A DNA stretch of 64,000 nt from Heliocidaris tuberculata. Its lineage: Eukaryota; Echinodermata; Echinoidea; Camarodonta; Echinometridae. The position numbers and the translations under genes are program-made. Where the stretch lies: positions 35,521,884 to 35,585,883 of the forward strand of contig CM046846.1 of assembly GCA_025618425.1 (NCBI GenBank), in the 5' to 3' direction. A model generated the notes under the pieces. It was not told the DNA's origin. It searched no databases and saw only the letters and a list, made by a program, of their open reading frames with translations. Positions 23,371 through 30,017 of this stretch are shown piece after piece. Every line of letters begins with the position of its first letter. The stretch's first letter is position 1.

Positions 23371-24829
23371 ACAGATTTAAACGCAACGTAGGGAAAAAAA
23401 TCCATTCCCGTGTATATAATATATTATATACTTAAAAATGCATCTACTAGGTGTTAAGAAAAACAGTGGACACTTTTGATTATTAACCTATTGCCCACGG
23501 GAACCGGGAGGTCCCTGTATTAAGCCTATGGGGATGAGAGAATTCAGTAGTCAACGGGTTAATTACTGAAAAATTATACATCGTATCAGACTGAGATTTT
23601 TACGTTGTAAAGTTGTAGGATGTAAAATGTATTGGGAGCAAGTTTCATGACGTTTCTCTGAATACATTTCTTCAAACATTGTTCTGAATATTCAATTAGA
23701 TTTTCACTTTTTGAAAAATCAGGGATACAAAATCTGTAAGTCAGTAATTTATTCAAAATACAGCAACTGCCATAATGCATTGCGTCTGAAATTCAACCAC
23801 GTCTTTTTTAATCCAGAGTCATGATTCATCAATGAAACTAGACAGCAAAAGGTTGGCAGAAGTGACAGATGCAACACACAATGGGTTGTTATGTTTTGAA
23901 TTACCTACTGATACACATAGATTCTCTGGCCTTGGTATTTCAAGAAAGTGAAAAATCTAATTAGATATTCAGAGCAATAATATAAGAAATGTATTCAGAG
24001 AAACTTCAGAGAAAACTTGCTTCCAATAGATTTTACATCCTTCAACTTTACAATGTAAAAAATCTCAATCTGATAAACGAGGTATCATTTTTGAGTTATT
24101 AAAGATCAAAAGTGTCCACTGTTTTTTTTTTTTTTAACACCTAGTATGAATAAAGTAGTGATAATCGTGTAATTGCTTTTGGATAGTTTTTGCTAAATTT
24201 GGAATACATGTATTTGGTTAGTGATAGATTTCTGAGTAAAAATGATTGGATAATGAGCAATATCTAATCATGCAATAGGTTACCGCTTCAGAAATGATAA
24301 TTATATTTTCGAAAAAAATAATAATCATTCCAAAAAAGGTGCACCTGCAGAAATATTATTATAGTATAATAGTTCTATTGGAGAAGACTTAACGACCAAA
24401 TTCCAAAATATCGTGTTCTCTGCTTGATAATGAATAATGTTACATATTATTTATAAAATGTACATGTAGTATACCAAGACAGTCATCTACTATTATTTAA
24501 AACAGAACTTCATTGTTTTGAAGTTGTATTCTAAGTCTGTATTCAAGGGGGTTTTATGAATGTAGGAAATCCTATGCGCACTCGCCAGAAAATATTTCAT
24601 TATGTGCAGTTCTGTCTCCTTGTGTGTGTGTGTGTGTGTGGGGGGGTGTTTGTGTATACATTATGTGTCATGTTTTGATCACTTTCCATGGTACATAACT
24701 CCCATGTTTTTTATGATATTTTTTATTTTTTATCAGGTGTCGCCCCGTTACACTTTGCAACGATTTCTTCCATACGTTTTGGATGAAGATGTTGTGACAT
24801 CTTCCTCCCCAGAGTCTCCAAACTTGTAA
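4016..24829 (+). CDS. Multi-exon gene for a modular LRR-like repeat protein (3' part; NLR-like receptor suspected)
   Basis: Fifteen plus-strand exons can be joined into one frame of 923 codons ending in TAA at 24,827-24,829. The 5' end is outside the window, since the first exon starts in phase 0 with no initiator. Repeated modules start with V/I-x-x-L/V-x-I/V, continue to a stretch such as L-x-x-x-I-G-x-C-x-x-I-x-x-L-x-V, and close with L-x-x-L-x-x-x-x-L-x-K just before the donor. Short exons (165-168 nt) equal two 28-residue repeats, like ribonuclease-inhibitor-type LRRs; long ones (225-231 nt) carry about 20 extra residues. NACHT-LRR receptors of animals use similar two-repeat exons, so an NLR-like C-terminus is a reasonable inference, but no NACHT, death or TIR domain is visible. 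No signal peptide or membrane segment is seen in this part. Product and partner are unknown. Confidence 0.65.
4244..4600 (-). repeat. Intron sequence with a tRNA-derived SINE (about 4365-4575)
   Basis: On the minus strand a B box (GTTCAAGCC, within plus 4516-4525) follows GCGAAGGTCGAGG and is followed by a SINE-type body, TTTGGGCAATACTTTATCTA. No good A box was found, so this copy looks decayed. No exon is seen here. Confidence 0.6.
4709..4838. repeat. Inverted repeat of about 27 bp with a 75-bp loop
   Basis: CCAGCTCCTCGAAACCGTCACA at 4711 is repeated as TGTGACGGTTTCGAGGAGCTGG at about 4813-4836. The loop is unique sequence. It is a small hairpin-forming element inside the first intron. Confidence 0.7.
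4904..5754. repeat. Large foldback element (about 850 bp) in intron 1
   Basis: Ends read AAAAGCCAATTCCACACTGA and its near reverse complement TGTGGACTTGGCCTTT. Each arm carries a block with CATATCACTGTTTCATGAAA and CACTCATTTGCATA; the unit GACATCATCGGTTCACTCATT also occurs near the centre (5320-5350). The whole is close to a full palindrome of two arms of about 420 bp. No transposase is encoded. Confidence 0.8.
5755..6100 (+). repeat. Dispersed repeat, family shared with 33,055-33,310
   Basis: GACAGTTTTAGTAGCAAAAAGG, CTACGATAGGACCTTTCCAC and GGATTCGCATGGAG recur with small changes at 33,060-33,280, in the same order and orientation. This is an interspersed repeat of unknown class; the two copies differ by point changes and small indels. 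Confidence 0.7.
6115..6432. repeat. MITE with GGGTGTTTCA(C/T)AAAGCTGTTCGT ends
   Basis: The left end GGGTGTTTCACAAAGCTG and right end CAGCTTTATGAAATACCC are inverted repeats of about 45 bp. Each contains a second palindrome, GTAAAGTTACGCATAACTTTAC. A C-tract follows. Total length is 318 bp with no coding capacity. Confidence 0.75.
6705..6869 (+). CDS. LRR-like gene, exon 2 in window (55-residue module)
   Basis: Acceptor TATATAG, donor AAA/GTATGT, 165 nt, phase 0-0. This is the clearest short module: VTELQIRV opens it, LECSIGRCVNITKLFVD forms the second strand, and LHHDTLSK closes it. The length equals two repeats of 28 and 27 residues. No exon is seen in the 2.5-kb intron before it. Confidence 0.75.
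6870..7531 (+). other. Intron, no gene seen
   Basis: Holds short A and T tracts and a segment (about 7060-7260) with CGCACGGTGTTTGACACA and GACGCCTCATGTGCA. A loosely similar stretch, CACATGAGGCGTC, occurs at 41,165-41,390, so this may be part of a low-copy dispersed repeat. Confidence 0.5.
7532..7756 (+). CDS. LRR-like gene, exon 3 in window (75-residue module)
   Basis: Acceptor AACGTTAG, donor ACG/GTAAAG, 225 nt, phase 0-0. It opens VIQLKINM, carries LASLIGRCSCINELDIS and closes with ILSNLHPNVLYT. It is of the long class, with the inserted strand LTLKDYVLTVQS. Confidence 0.75.
7757..8346 (+). other. Intron with a (CA)n tract
   Basis: A (CA)n microsatellite lies at about 8211-8275. Otherwise it is AT-rich unique sequence with no exon or element recognised. 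Confidence 0.5.
8347..8577 (+). CDS. LRR-like gene, exon 4 in window (77-residue module)
   Basis: Acceptor GGGCCAG, donor AAG/GTAACC, 231 nt, phase 0-0. It opens VLDMQISAGEL, carries LSCSVGQCRRLNNLTVY, an inserted strand ILKISSSSMSW and the closing LLPIIAELPQTLLDK. The closing LLPxxxxL pattern is shared with exons 5 and 12. Confidence 0.75.
8744..8974 (+). CDS. LRR-like gene, exon 5 in window (77-residue module)
   Basis: Acceptor ATATCTAG, donor GAG/GTATGT, 231 nt, phase 0-0. It opens VLQIDVSSSDL, has a strand VIDLSLTV and an inserted strand VKLKCVSGQ, and ends LLPVLAGLSHGSRKE. The intron before it is only 166 bp, the shortest of this gene. The IGxC motif is lost (TMRMFSS). Confidence 0.74.
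9233..9460 (+). CDS. LRR-like gene, exon 6 in window (76-residue module)
   Basis: Acceptor CGATTTAG, donor AGG/GTATGC, 228 nt, phase 0-0. It opens IQHVDLLVPQL, with strands VYTISLVV and AVLLLKHG, and closes LLERLDKGVLGR. The cysteine of the IGxC motif is absent (VLEAFVN). Confidence 0.73.
9868..10035 (+). CDS. LRR-like gene, exon 7 in window (56-residue module)
   Basis: Acceptor TGGCCTTAG, donor AAG/GTATCT, 168 nt, phase 0-0, short class. It opens IKSLEFSDGQM, with LTNLTEMSENLQAVTLNS in the middle, and closes LTALHEDIVGK. It is the module most like a classical pair of ribonuclease-inhibitor LRRs (LxxLxLxxC pattern at LQAVTLNSC). Confidence 0.73.
10596..10823 (+). CDS. LRR-like gene, exon 8 in window (76-residue module)
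   Basis: Acceptor CTTTTACAG, donor AAG/GTACCT, 228 nt, phase 0-0. It opens IRKLQIRCNN, with LGSAIGRFPNLDEFCLVS, the inserted strand VIQVKHGQLVVKG, and closes AVSLHQESLDK. Confidence 0.75.
11388..11555 (+). CDS. LRR-like gene, exon 9 in window (56-residue module)
   Basis: Acceptor TATATGTAG, donor AAG/GTACAC, 168 nt, phase 0-0, short class. It opens VRGVHISAYS, with LLVSCIGTCSNIKQLAIDV, and closes IRRLDQNTLSK. The donor runs straight into a (CA)n microsatellite, so the +5 donor position is weak (GTACAC). Confidence 0.74.
11597..11655. repeat. (TA)n microsatellite following (CA)n
   Basis: (CA)n at 11,556-11,590 passes into (TA)n up to 11,654, directly after the splice donor of exon 9. Another (TA)n lies at 11,952-11,984. 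Confidence 0.85.
11657..11890. repeat. Foldback element carrying a tRNA-like unit
   Basis: The left arm (about 11,657-11,708: TTGAAAGGAATGAGAGAATA, TTAAATCAAAGTT) is mirrored by the right arm (about 11,841-11,890: AACTTTGATTCAATCTACGC, CTCTCATTCCTTTCA). The arms of about 50 bp bracket a complete tRNA-like sequence. (TA)n tracts lie outside, as for other foldbacks in this window. Confidence 0.8.
11725..11796 (+). tRNA. tRNA-like sequence (probable tRNA pseudogene or SINE head)
   Basis: These 72 nt can fold as a cloverleaf. The acceptor stem GTCTCCG/CGGAGAC pairs perfectly, and there is an A box TGGTCTAGTGG, an anticodon stem-loop around TTGGAGTTTTAAGCCAA and a T arm GGGGTTCAGTTCCCGG. A run of six T follows at once, as a polymerase III terminator. 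If the loop is GTTTTAA the anticodon is TTT (Lys). Against a working tRNA: the B box reads GTTCAGTTC, with G where A58 is nearly invariant, and the last anticodon-stem pair is A-G. It may be a mobile tRNA-like unit. Confidence 0.5.
12122..13145. repeat. Minisatellite-like element with direct and inverted GTCAACCCAGGGTA-type units
   Basis: After a C tract (12,122-12,141), units containing GTCAACCCAGGGTA and ATATCACAGGCATC are repeated several times. From about 12,460 the same words appear in reverse complement (CTACCCTGGGTTGAC). The element is interrupted at 12,646-13,047 by a retroelement end and resumes to about 13,145. Its inverted layout suggests a foldback element built from subrepeats of about 110-120 bp. 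Confidence 0.7.
12646..13047 (-). mobile_element. Non-LTR retroelement 3' end with (AAATC)n tail, flanked by GCCA duplication
   Basis: On the minus strand this 402-bp insert ends in AAATAAATCAAATCAAATCA, a short-unit tail typical of some LINEs and SINEs. GCCA at 12,642-12,645 is repeated at 13,048-13,051. Removing the insert restores the unit CTAAATGGCCATAAAAACTAC, matching a neighbouring unit (CTAAATAGCCACAAAAACTA). Its family is not recognised. Similar (GATTT)n ends lie at 42,001-42,035 and 44,186-44,215. Confidence 0.75.
13552..13671 (+). CDS. LRR-like gene, exon 10 in window (40-residue half module)
   Basis: Acceptor TTTTTTTAACAG is strong, donor GAG/GTAATA; 120 nt, phase 0-0. It opens IERLQVLSPDSP like other modules and ends CSILVAQRNEE, roughly at the second strand. 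The rest of a module seems to be in the next exon, so this module is split by an 844-bp intron. Cysteine-rich for this protein (LCPSRC). Confidence 0.65.
13672..14515 (+). other. Intron, no gene or repeat recognised
   Basis: AT-rich unique sequence; short ATG frames (near 14,101 and 14,264) show no domain features. Confidence 0.5.
14516..14683 (+). CDS. LRR-like gene, exon 11 in window (56 residues, second half of split module)
   Basis: Acceptor TTTTTATACAG, donor GAG/GTAAAA; 168 nt, phase 0-0. It starts RQDHGPPADLP, without the usual opening strand. It continues DMRLTIRLCSEV and VVLVQTGSL, and ends ILTLLEEVQLHTLKE, the usual module close. With exon 10 it gives a 96-residue unit, longer than the 76-residue class. 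Confidence 0.65.
14723..15119. repeat. Palindromic MITE, ACGTTACACTTTTGA family (compact copy)
   Basis: The left end AACGTTACACTTTTGAAAAA and the right end CAAAAGTGTAACTTTTTTAT mirror each other, and the arms pair through GTTCACGCTTGG/CCAAGCGTGAAC to the centre. The length is about 397 bp. A much longer member of the same family, with a large insert at its centre, is at 30,760-32,449. Confidence 0.8.
15120..16900 (+). other. Intron sequence, no gene seen
   Basis: AT-rich with frequent stops in all frames. It contains words such as TTTTTGGCTCAAAAC and ACACACATGTATGG and a poly-G tract near 16,513. No exon or named element is recognised in these 1.8 kb. Confidence 0.45.
16905..18080 (+). repeat. 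Direct tandem duplication, period about 620 bp
   Basis: GGGACCATCTTTCCCTTGG occurs at 16,910 and 17,530. Each is followed in order by GTACAAAGTTGAGC, GTTCCATTGC, GAAACCTGGAATGGAT, GGCAAAACCAACTT and TTTTCTTGAAAATG. The first copy is interrupted by (TA)n and a long poly-T (17,018-17,072). The copies have diverged by point changes, so the duplication is not recent. Confidence 0.75.
18283..19198. repeat. Foldback element with CACTCTTAAAA ends and TTGGGTAA subrepeats
   Basis: Ends CACTCTTAAAATGTTGGG and its reverse complement CCCAACTTTTTTAAGAGTG bound 916 bp. The arms are rich in TTGGGTAA on the left and TTGCCCAAC on the right, so they can fold extensively. The centre holds a (GGATA)n tract at about 18,726-18,800. 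No transposase frame is present. Confidence 0.75.
19555..19760 (+). repeat. Dispersed repeat, inverted copy at 46,165-46,335
   Basis: CTGAACTGTAAGAC, TGGTCTACTGCA and TAGGCCCTGTTCTGTA recur as the reverse complement at 46,200-46,300 with moderate divergence. Class unknown. This explains the open frame at 46,108-46,317. Confidence 0.6.
19896..20126 (+). CDS. LRR-like gene, exon 12 in window (77-residue module)
   Basis: Acceptor CATTTGCAG, donor GAG/GTAATT, 231 nt, phase 0-0. It opens VQLIMVSAPYL, carries LASFIGQCASISSLFIRFG and the inserted strand YLRLKNVSSG, and closes FPILSGLHKSIKDE. It follows a 5.2-kb intron full of repeats, yet its IGxC motif is intact. Confidence 0.75.
20127..20834 (+). 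other. Intron with (TC)n and G-rich low-complexity sequence
   Basis: A (TC)n tract lies at 20,759-20,793. The segment 20,600-20,830 has G runs (AAAAAGGGGGGTG) in a repetitive style also seen at 21,350-21,730. No exon is seen. Confidence 0.5.
20835..20994 (+). pseudogene. Cysteine/histidine zinc-motif fragment
   Basis: An open stretch of about 53 codons reads TCQKCQNCDDFEQDPES, then LCGYCGCLPVAHRV. This gives C-x2-C-x2-C, C-x2-C-x-C and a histidine five residues after the last cysteine, a layout seen in small zinc-binding motifs of invertebrate and fungal proteins. A TAA sits just upstream in frame (20,826) and the only near acceptor (CTTGAAAG, 20,841) is poor. A possible donor CAG/GTAGTA follows at 20,994. 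Its phase does not fit the host gene, so it is likely a gene relic or part of a mobile element. It lies in the intron between exons 12 and 13. Confidence 0.35.
21340..21735. repeat. G-rich low-complexity repeat block
   Basis: Several runs of 6-18 G (21,360, 21,417, 21,486, 21,714) are separated by related words such as CCAAAATGCTGA (21,396 and 21,466) and GAGATAGGGGG. Copies of about 80 bp seem tandem and diverged. No coding sequence. Confidence 0.55.
21940..22130 (+). CDS. LRR-like gene, exon 13 in window (first part of last module)
   Basis: Acceptor TGTCTGCAG and donor CAG/GTACGT are both strong; 191 nt, starts phase 0 and ends leaving two bases (AG) of a split serine codon. It opens ISTLEISESTFEPE, then LSTVNIEKSFLNLRGL and FFSLIERCRNITSM. 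It is the only exon of the series that is not a multiple of three, so it must be spliced to exon 14. Confidence 0.66.
22497..22670. repeat. Hairpin repeat with TTAGTCCTGAAAAGGACTG units
   Basis: The unit TAGTCCTGAAAAGGACTGTT occurs directly at about 22,529 and 22,579 and inverted at 22,619-22,640. The outer arms are TTATGAGTTTGCTGTAACA and TGTTACCGCAAACTCATAA. The same family, single arm, is found at 44,573-44,628 inside another element. Confidence 0.8.
22810..22906 (+). CDS. LRR-like gene, exon 14 in window
   Basis: Acceptor TTTTTTTAG, donor AAT/GTAAGA (good consensus); 97 nt. The first base C completes the serine codon split from exon 13, then IWQCGTVGLDRLESYM and FGIAVNVRN follow, returning the frame to phase 0. 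With exon 13 it encodes 96 residues, the same total as exons 10 plus 11. Confidence 0.66.
22907..23447 (+). other. Intron with (CA)n and (TA)n tracts
   Basis: (CA)n at about 23,294-23,321 and (TA)n at 23,329-23,366 precede the next foldback element. No exon is seen. Confidence 0.6.
23448..24147. repeat. Foldback element, CTAGGTGTTA family, copy 2, with nested hairpin MITE
   Basis: The left end CTAGGTGTTAAGAAAAACAG and right end TTTTAACACCTAG mirror each other; the arms share GTGGACACTTTTGAT and AGTTGTAGGATGTAAAA. The arms have diverged more than in copy 1 (1101-1715). A TTAACC...GGGTTAA hairpin of 80 bp (23,483-23,562) is inserted in the left arm. Confidence 0.7.
23483..23562. repeat. 80-bp hairpin MITE, TTAACCCGTTG family, copy 1
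   Basis: It begins TTAACCTATTGCCCACGGGA and ends AGTCAACGGGTTAA. A near-identical copy lies at 55,324-55,402, 32 kb away. No coding capacity. Confidence 0.75.
24737..24829 (+). CDS. LRR-like gene, terminal coding exon 15
   Basis: Acceptor TTTTTTATCAG; coding VSPRYTLQRFLPYVLDEDV, then a Ser/Pro tail ending SPNL and TAA at 24,827-24,829. The exon starts in phase 0, matching the end of exon 14. The last residues are low complexity and acidic-serine, as in a flexible tail. No sorting or anchor signal is seen. Confidence 0.68.
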   Translation: MSPRYTLQRFLPYVLDEDVVTSSSPESPNL

Positions 24830-25110
24830 TGAGTACACTGAAAACACAACAAATAGTTCTGGCCTAACGTGATTAAAGACACCACGTGCTGAATGGAGCA
24901 TTTAAGGTTTTTATTAAACAATTTGTACGAAAGATCGCCGTCGTTTAGGAACATATGCCACTTTTGCATATCCTCCCGGTAGATCTGTATGATGATGTTT
25001 ATCTGATTAATTCTAATTATTTGGGGGGAACATTAGTAATATAATTTTTATGGAAACACCAATTTCATAATTTGACTGTAATTATCAATAAAACGTTATT
25101 ATAGCCAAAT
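24830..25110 (+). other. Probable 3' UTR of the LRR-like gene
   Basis: AT-rich sequence after the TAA. A canonical AATAAA lies at 25,087-25,092, about 258 nt after the stop, and is the first good poly(A) signal. The segment from about 24,893 is itself repeated at 25,510-25,820, so the UTR overlaps a duplicated block. Confidence 0.5.
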
Positions 25111-25820
25111 GATATTAGACTCATACTTTCAGGCATGTAAGTTAAATACCATTATAGGCTAAACTTCTTAACAATGTTCAGGTCTATAGAAACTGAAGAA
25201 ATACCACTCGCTAATATCTCTAAGACTGTTGTTTAATCTTTCTTGTCTTGTCTAATAATGATATCCACTTTTTGTCATGAACTCCTTTCCCCATTCTGAA
25301 GCCATTTATGATTATAATGCAACTGATATGTTTAGACAATATATCTCAAATGTATAGATTTATCATACAATGACATAAATTGATTATGATGATTTTCTTC
25401 AGAATATGTTTTCCATCTGTCAGTACTGATAATACGTATAACAAACTCTGGATGGTTTCTTTACCATTTAACAATGAAGAGAAATCACCATAAATCATCA
25501 CCACATTTTGAATAGAGCAATAAAGGTTTCATTCAACTATTTTACTAAAGATCGTCATCGTTTAGGAACATATGTCACTTGTGCATATCCTCCAGGTAGA
25601 TACGTATAATGATGATATCTACTTCATTGATTCTAATTATTTTTCAAATATTATTGGTAATAAAAGTTTTATGGAAACATCAGTTAGATAATTTGACTGT
25701 AATTATCGATAAAACGTTATGATAGCCAAATGATATTAGACTAATACTTTCGGGCATGCAAGTTAAATTTGTAATGTAATACCATTACTGGCTAAACTTC
25801 TTAACAATGTTCAGATCTTT
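24893..25820 (+). repeat. Direct duplication of the 3' UTR segment, offset about 617 bp
   Basis: GGAGCATTTAAGGTTTTTAT, CGTTTAGGAACATATG, GCATATCCTCC, TTTGACTGTAATTATC, AATAAAACGTTAT and CTAAACTTCTTAACAATGTTCAG at 24,893-25,180 recur in order at about 25,510-25,815. The second copy changes AATAAA to GATAAA. Confidence 0.75.
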
Positions 25821-27030
25821 ACAGTGCTTATCAAAAAAGTGTACCGAACTCTGATAGCTTTTAATTTAAAAGTTATAACCCATGTGACCTTGAAATTTAT
25901 TTGATGGTGAAGAATAACTTCTTCTCTATCCGATGATACCTCATCCATGTCTTTTCAGGCCACGGGTGACTGAGCACCAGGGTTTTTAAAAAGTGTGGTC
26001 AAAATCTCCTTGTACCAAGTTTGAGCTGATGCAACGAATGAGGGTCAAGCCATAATTATGAATGTGTTACTATAGTCTAAAATCATTTTAAAAGTTGAAT
26101 TCTCTTTCGTGCTTCAATGCTTCATTGTTTAAAGTGATCCAAGCTTTCACATAACATTGTTTCAATCCATATGATAATCTTAATTTAATTTAAGAGACTT
26201 CTAATTTCTTTTCTCATGATAACTAAAACCTCTCTGCTCATTAAATTTTGTCCATTGCACCATTTCAAATACACAAGGTGCATAAGGTGTTTTCCTCGAA
26301 TAGCACATAAACTCAGTTTTAATGACCTTAAAGACTGAAAAAATACAAGGAAAGATACATGCGTTGAGGATTACCAAAGTAGTTGATATTAGATTCTCAA
26401 ATAAACTTTGTCCATTTTGAATGACTTTAAAGAATGAAAAAATACAAGGAAAGACACATGTGTTGAGGATTACCAAAGTAGTTGATATAAGATTCTCAAA
26501 TAAACTTTGTCCATTTTTAATGAGTCAATAAAAAGGCTTACCTTAAACAAGGGATGCAGATGAAGCCAATATTGTTTCATCATGGCAACGAAACTATCAT
26601 AAATTTTGCTTGTAGGCCTAATATGCCTTTTTGGGGGTTTGAGTTGACATTAACACTTTTTGTATTCAAATTCACAAAATTAATTGAAATAACTCAGCGA
26701 TTCTTTTCAAACTGAAATAACAAATGCATAATTGGTTTTGATCCACATTTGTTGCTTCAGCACAAACTTTGTACAAGAGGATTTTGACAATATTTTTTGA
26801 AAAGCCTACTGCTCAATCATCCGTGATAGCACGGATATGAATAAGGTATCATTAGACAGCATACAAGTTGTTCTTTACTATGAAATGAATTTAGATTCAG
26901 AATTAGATTCAAAATACATTTATTTCCTTCTCATAATCTAATGCAAAATGAATTGTACATTCACAATTACATATGGTGGGAGGAGGCGAGGGTCTCAGGA
27001 AGCACATGGCTTGTGGTTAAAGCTCATAGA
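25821..27030 (+). repeat. AT-rich intergenic sequence with a 98-bp tandem duplication
   Basis: At about 26,320-26,516 two adjacent units share AAAAAATACAAGGAAAGA and GAGGATTACCAAAGTAGTTG, and both end ATAAACTTTGTCCATTTT. Short minus-strand frames here repeat for this reason and are not genes. Otherwise nothing is recognised. Confidence 0.65.
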
Positions 27031-27033
27031 GGT

Positions 27034-30010
27034 GCGCACTGTACAGAAACTGAGGAAATACCATTCGCAAACATCTCTAAGACTGTTATTGAATCTTTAA
27101 TGTCTTGTCTGATAATAATATCCACGTGTTTTCATGAACTCCTTTCCCCATTCTGAAGCCATTCATAATTACAATGCAACTGATGTGTTGAGACAGTGTA
27201 TCTCAAATATTTAAACTTATCATGCATTGTAGTGATGTATGATATCATAATATTCATGTTATTCAACAAAGATATTGCCTCTTTTCTTTTCTTTTCTTGA
27301 TGCGATTATAGTCACGTTTTTGTATACATTGTGTATCTGACTCATGTAATTTGAGATTATGTATTTGTTTCTTAATTGATCAGTTGAAATATGCATGAAT
27401 TTGATTTGAATCAGAACATATTTAATATATTCGTGGATAATCAATTTATATGTTTTTATGATTTACCACTAACAATTAGACAGTCTTCATCAGTCAGTGT
27501 CTTCAGAAAGGCCTTGAAAACACATCTCTTTAGCAGTTTGTAGTTGTAACGTTGTTTTTCTTACCATAAGTATTTGTAATTGAAATTATTGTAAGCGCTT
27601 TGGGCCTTATGGGAAAAGCGCGGTATAAGTAATAATAATAATAATAATAATATGTTTAAGTATCTATGAATTATACAACTTGATTAGTACTCTACAATGA
27701 CATAAATTGATTGTGGTGATTATGATAATTTTCTTCAGAATATGTTTGCCATCTGCCAGTACTGCTGATAAGTATAACAAGCTCTGCACAACTTCTTCAC
27801 CATTTAACAATGACGAGAAATCATCAGTATGTTTTATATAGACATTGCCATTTTCTGCAAATTAGGAACTTGTTGTTATTATAACCGAAATTGCAGGCTG
27901 ACGCTTTGATAAGATTTATCTTTTCGTCCGGGGCGGTCTGAAGTCATTCATAATTACCATGCAACTGACGTTTTTAGACAATGTATCTCAATTGTATATA
28001 CGTATCATGTGTTATAGTGATGTATGATATCATAATATATTCATGTTATTCAACAAAGATATTGCCTCTTTTCTTTTCTTGATGCGATCAATGTCATATT
28101 TTTGCGTACATTGCGTATCTGACTCATGTAATTTGAGATTATGTAGTTGTGTCTTGATTGATCAGTTAAAATATGCATGAATTTGATTTGAATCAGAATA
28201 TATATATTATGAAGATAATCAGTTTATATGTTTGTATCTATATAATCATGATTAGTACTCTTCAGTGACTTAAATTGAACATGATGATTATGATGATGTT
28301 CTTGCGAATATGTTTGCCATCTGCCAGTACTGATGATAAGTATAACATATTCTGCATAATTTCTACACCATTTAACGATGACGAGAAGTCATCAGTATTT
28401 TTTATATAGAGATTGTAATTTTCTGCAAATTAGGAACTTGTTGTTATTATAACCGAAATTGTAGGCTGACCCTTTGGTAACATCTATATTTTCGTCAAGG
28501 GCAAAAACATTAGAACTCCTTTTCCCCAGTCTGAAGTCATTCATGATTACAATGCAACTGATGTGTTTAGACAATATTTCTCAATTTTATGTACTTATGT
28601 ATTATAGTGATATATGATATCATAATATTCATGTTATTCAACAAATATGTTGCCTCTTTTCTTTTCTTGATGCGATTATAGTCACGTTTTTGTATACATT
28701 GTGTATCTGACTCATGTAATTTGAGATTGTGTATTTGTATCTTAATTGATCAGTTGAAATATGCTTGAATTTGATTTGAATCAGAACATATTTAATATAT
28801 TCGTGGACAATCAATTTATATGTTTAAGTATCTATGAATTATAGAGCATGATTAGTACTCTACAATGACATAAATTGACTGTGGTGATTATGATGATTTT
28901 CTTCAGAATATGTTTGCCATCTGCCAGTACTGCTGATAAGTATAACAAGCTCTGCACAACTTCTTCACCATTTAACAATGACGAGAAATCATCAGTATGT
29001 TTTATATAGACATTGCCATTTTCTGCAAATTAGGAACTTGTTGTTATTATAACCGAAATTGCAGGCTGACGCTTTGATAAGATTTATCTTTTCGTCCGGG
29101 GCGGTCTGAAGTCATTCATAATTACCATGCAACTGACGTTTTTAGACAATGTATCTCAATTGTATATACGTACCATGTGTTATAGTGATGTATGATATCA
29201 TGATATATTCATGTTATTCAACAAAGATATTGCCTCTTTTCTTTTCTTGATGCGATCAAAGTCATAATTTTGCATACATTGCGTATCTGACTCATGTAAT
29301 TTGAGATTATGTAGTTGTGTCTGATTGATCAGTTAAAATATGCATGAATTTGATTTGAATCAGAATATATATATTATGAAGATAATCAGTTTATATGTTT
29401 AAATATCTATCTAATCATGATTAGTACTCTTCAGTGACTTAAATTGATCATGATGATTATGATGATGTTCTTGCGAATATGTTTGCCATCTGGCAGTACT
29501 GATGATAAGTATAACATATTCTGCATAATTTCTACACCATTTAACGATGACGAGAAGTCATCAGTATTTTTTATATAGAGATTGTAATTTTCTGCAACTT
29601 AGGAACTTGTTGATATTATAACCGAAATTGTAGGCTGACCCTTTGGTAAGATCTATATTTTCGTCAAGGGCAAAAACATTAGAACTCCTTTCCCCCAGTC
29701 TGAAGTCATTCATGATTACAATGCAACTGATGTGTTTAGACAATGTTTCTCAATTTTATGTACTTATGTATTATAGTGATGTATGATATCATAATATTCA
29801 TGTTATTCAACAAAGATGTTGCCTCTTTTCTTTTCTTTTCTTGATGCGATCAATGTCATGTTTTTTTTTTTTAATACATTGTGTATCTAACTTATGTAAT
29901 TTGAGATTATGTAGTTGTATCTGGGTTGATCATTTGAAATGTGCATGAATTTGACTTGAATCAGAAATATGTATATCATAAAGATAATCAGTTTATATGT
30001 TTAAGTTGGA
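27034..30010 (+). repeat. Tandem satellite-like array, monomer about 590 bp, dimer about 1,168 bp
   Basis: The landmark TCTGAAG(T/C)CATT lies at 27,152, 27,937, 28,530, 29,105 and 29,699; an outlying copy is at 25,295. Spacing is about 593, 575 and 594, and 785 where a 186-bp LINE end is inserted. Alternate monomers are more alike (27,937 with 29,105; 28,530 with 29,699), giving a dimeric higher-order unit of 1,168-1,169 bp. Shared words include TTTCTTTTCTTGATGCGAT and TTGAGATTATGTA. Minus-strand 60-codon frames at 28,392 and 29,561 are array copies. Confidence 0.8.
27470..27655 (+). mobile_element. LINE 3' terminus (CR1-like) with (AAT)n tail, inserted in the array
   Basis: It encodes only the last residues of a LINE ORF2 (FRKALKTHLFSSL then stop), followed by the untranslated end GTAAGCGCTTTGGGCC, TATGGGAAAAGCGC and (AATA/AAT)n at 27,630-27,652. 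It interrupts one 590-bp unit that is otherwise intact. Confidence 0.75.
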
Positions 30011-30017
30011 AATATAT

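Noticed and set aside
28392..29743. Two similar 60-codon minus-strand frames 1,169 bp apart
   Set aside because: They are copies within the tandem array, and the similarity follows from the repeat.
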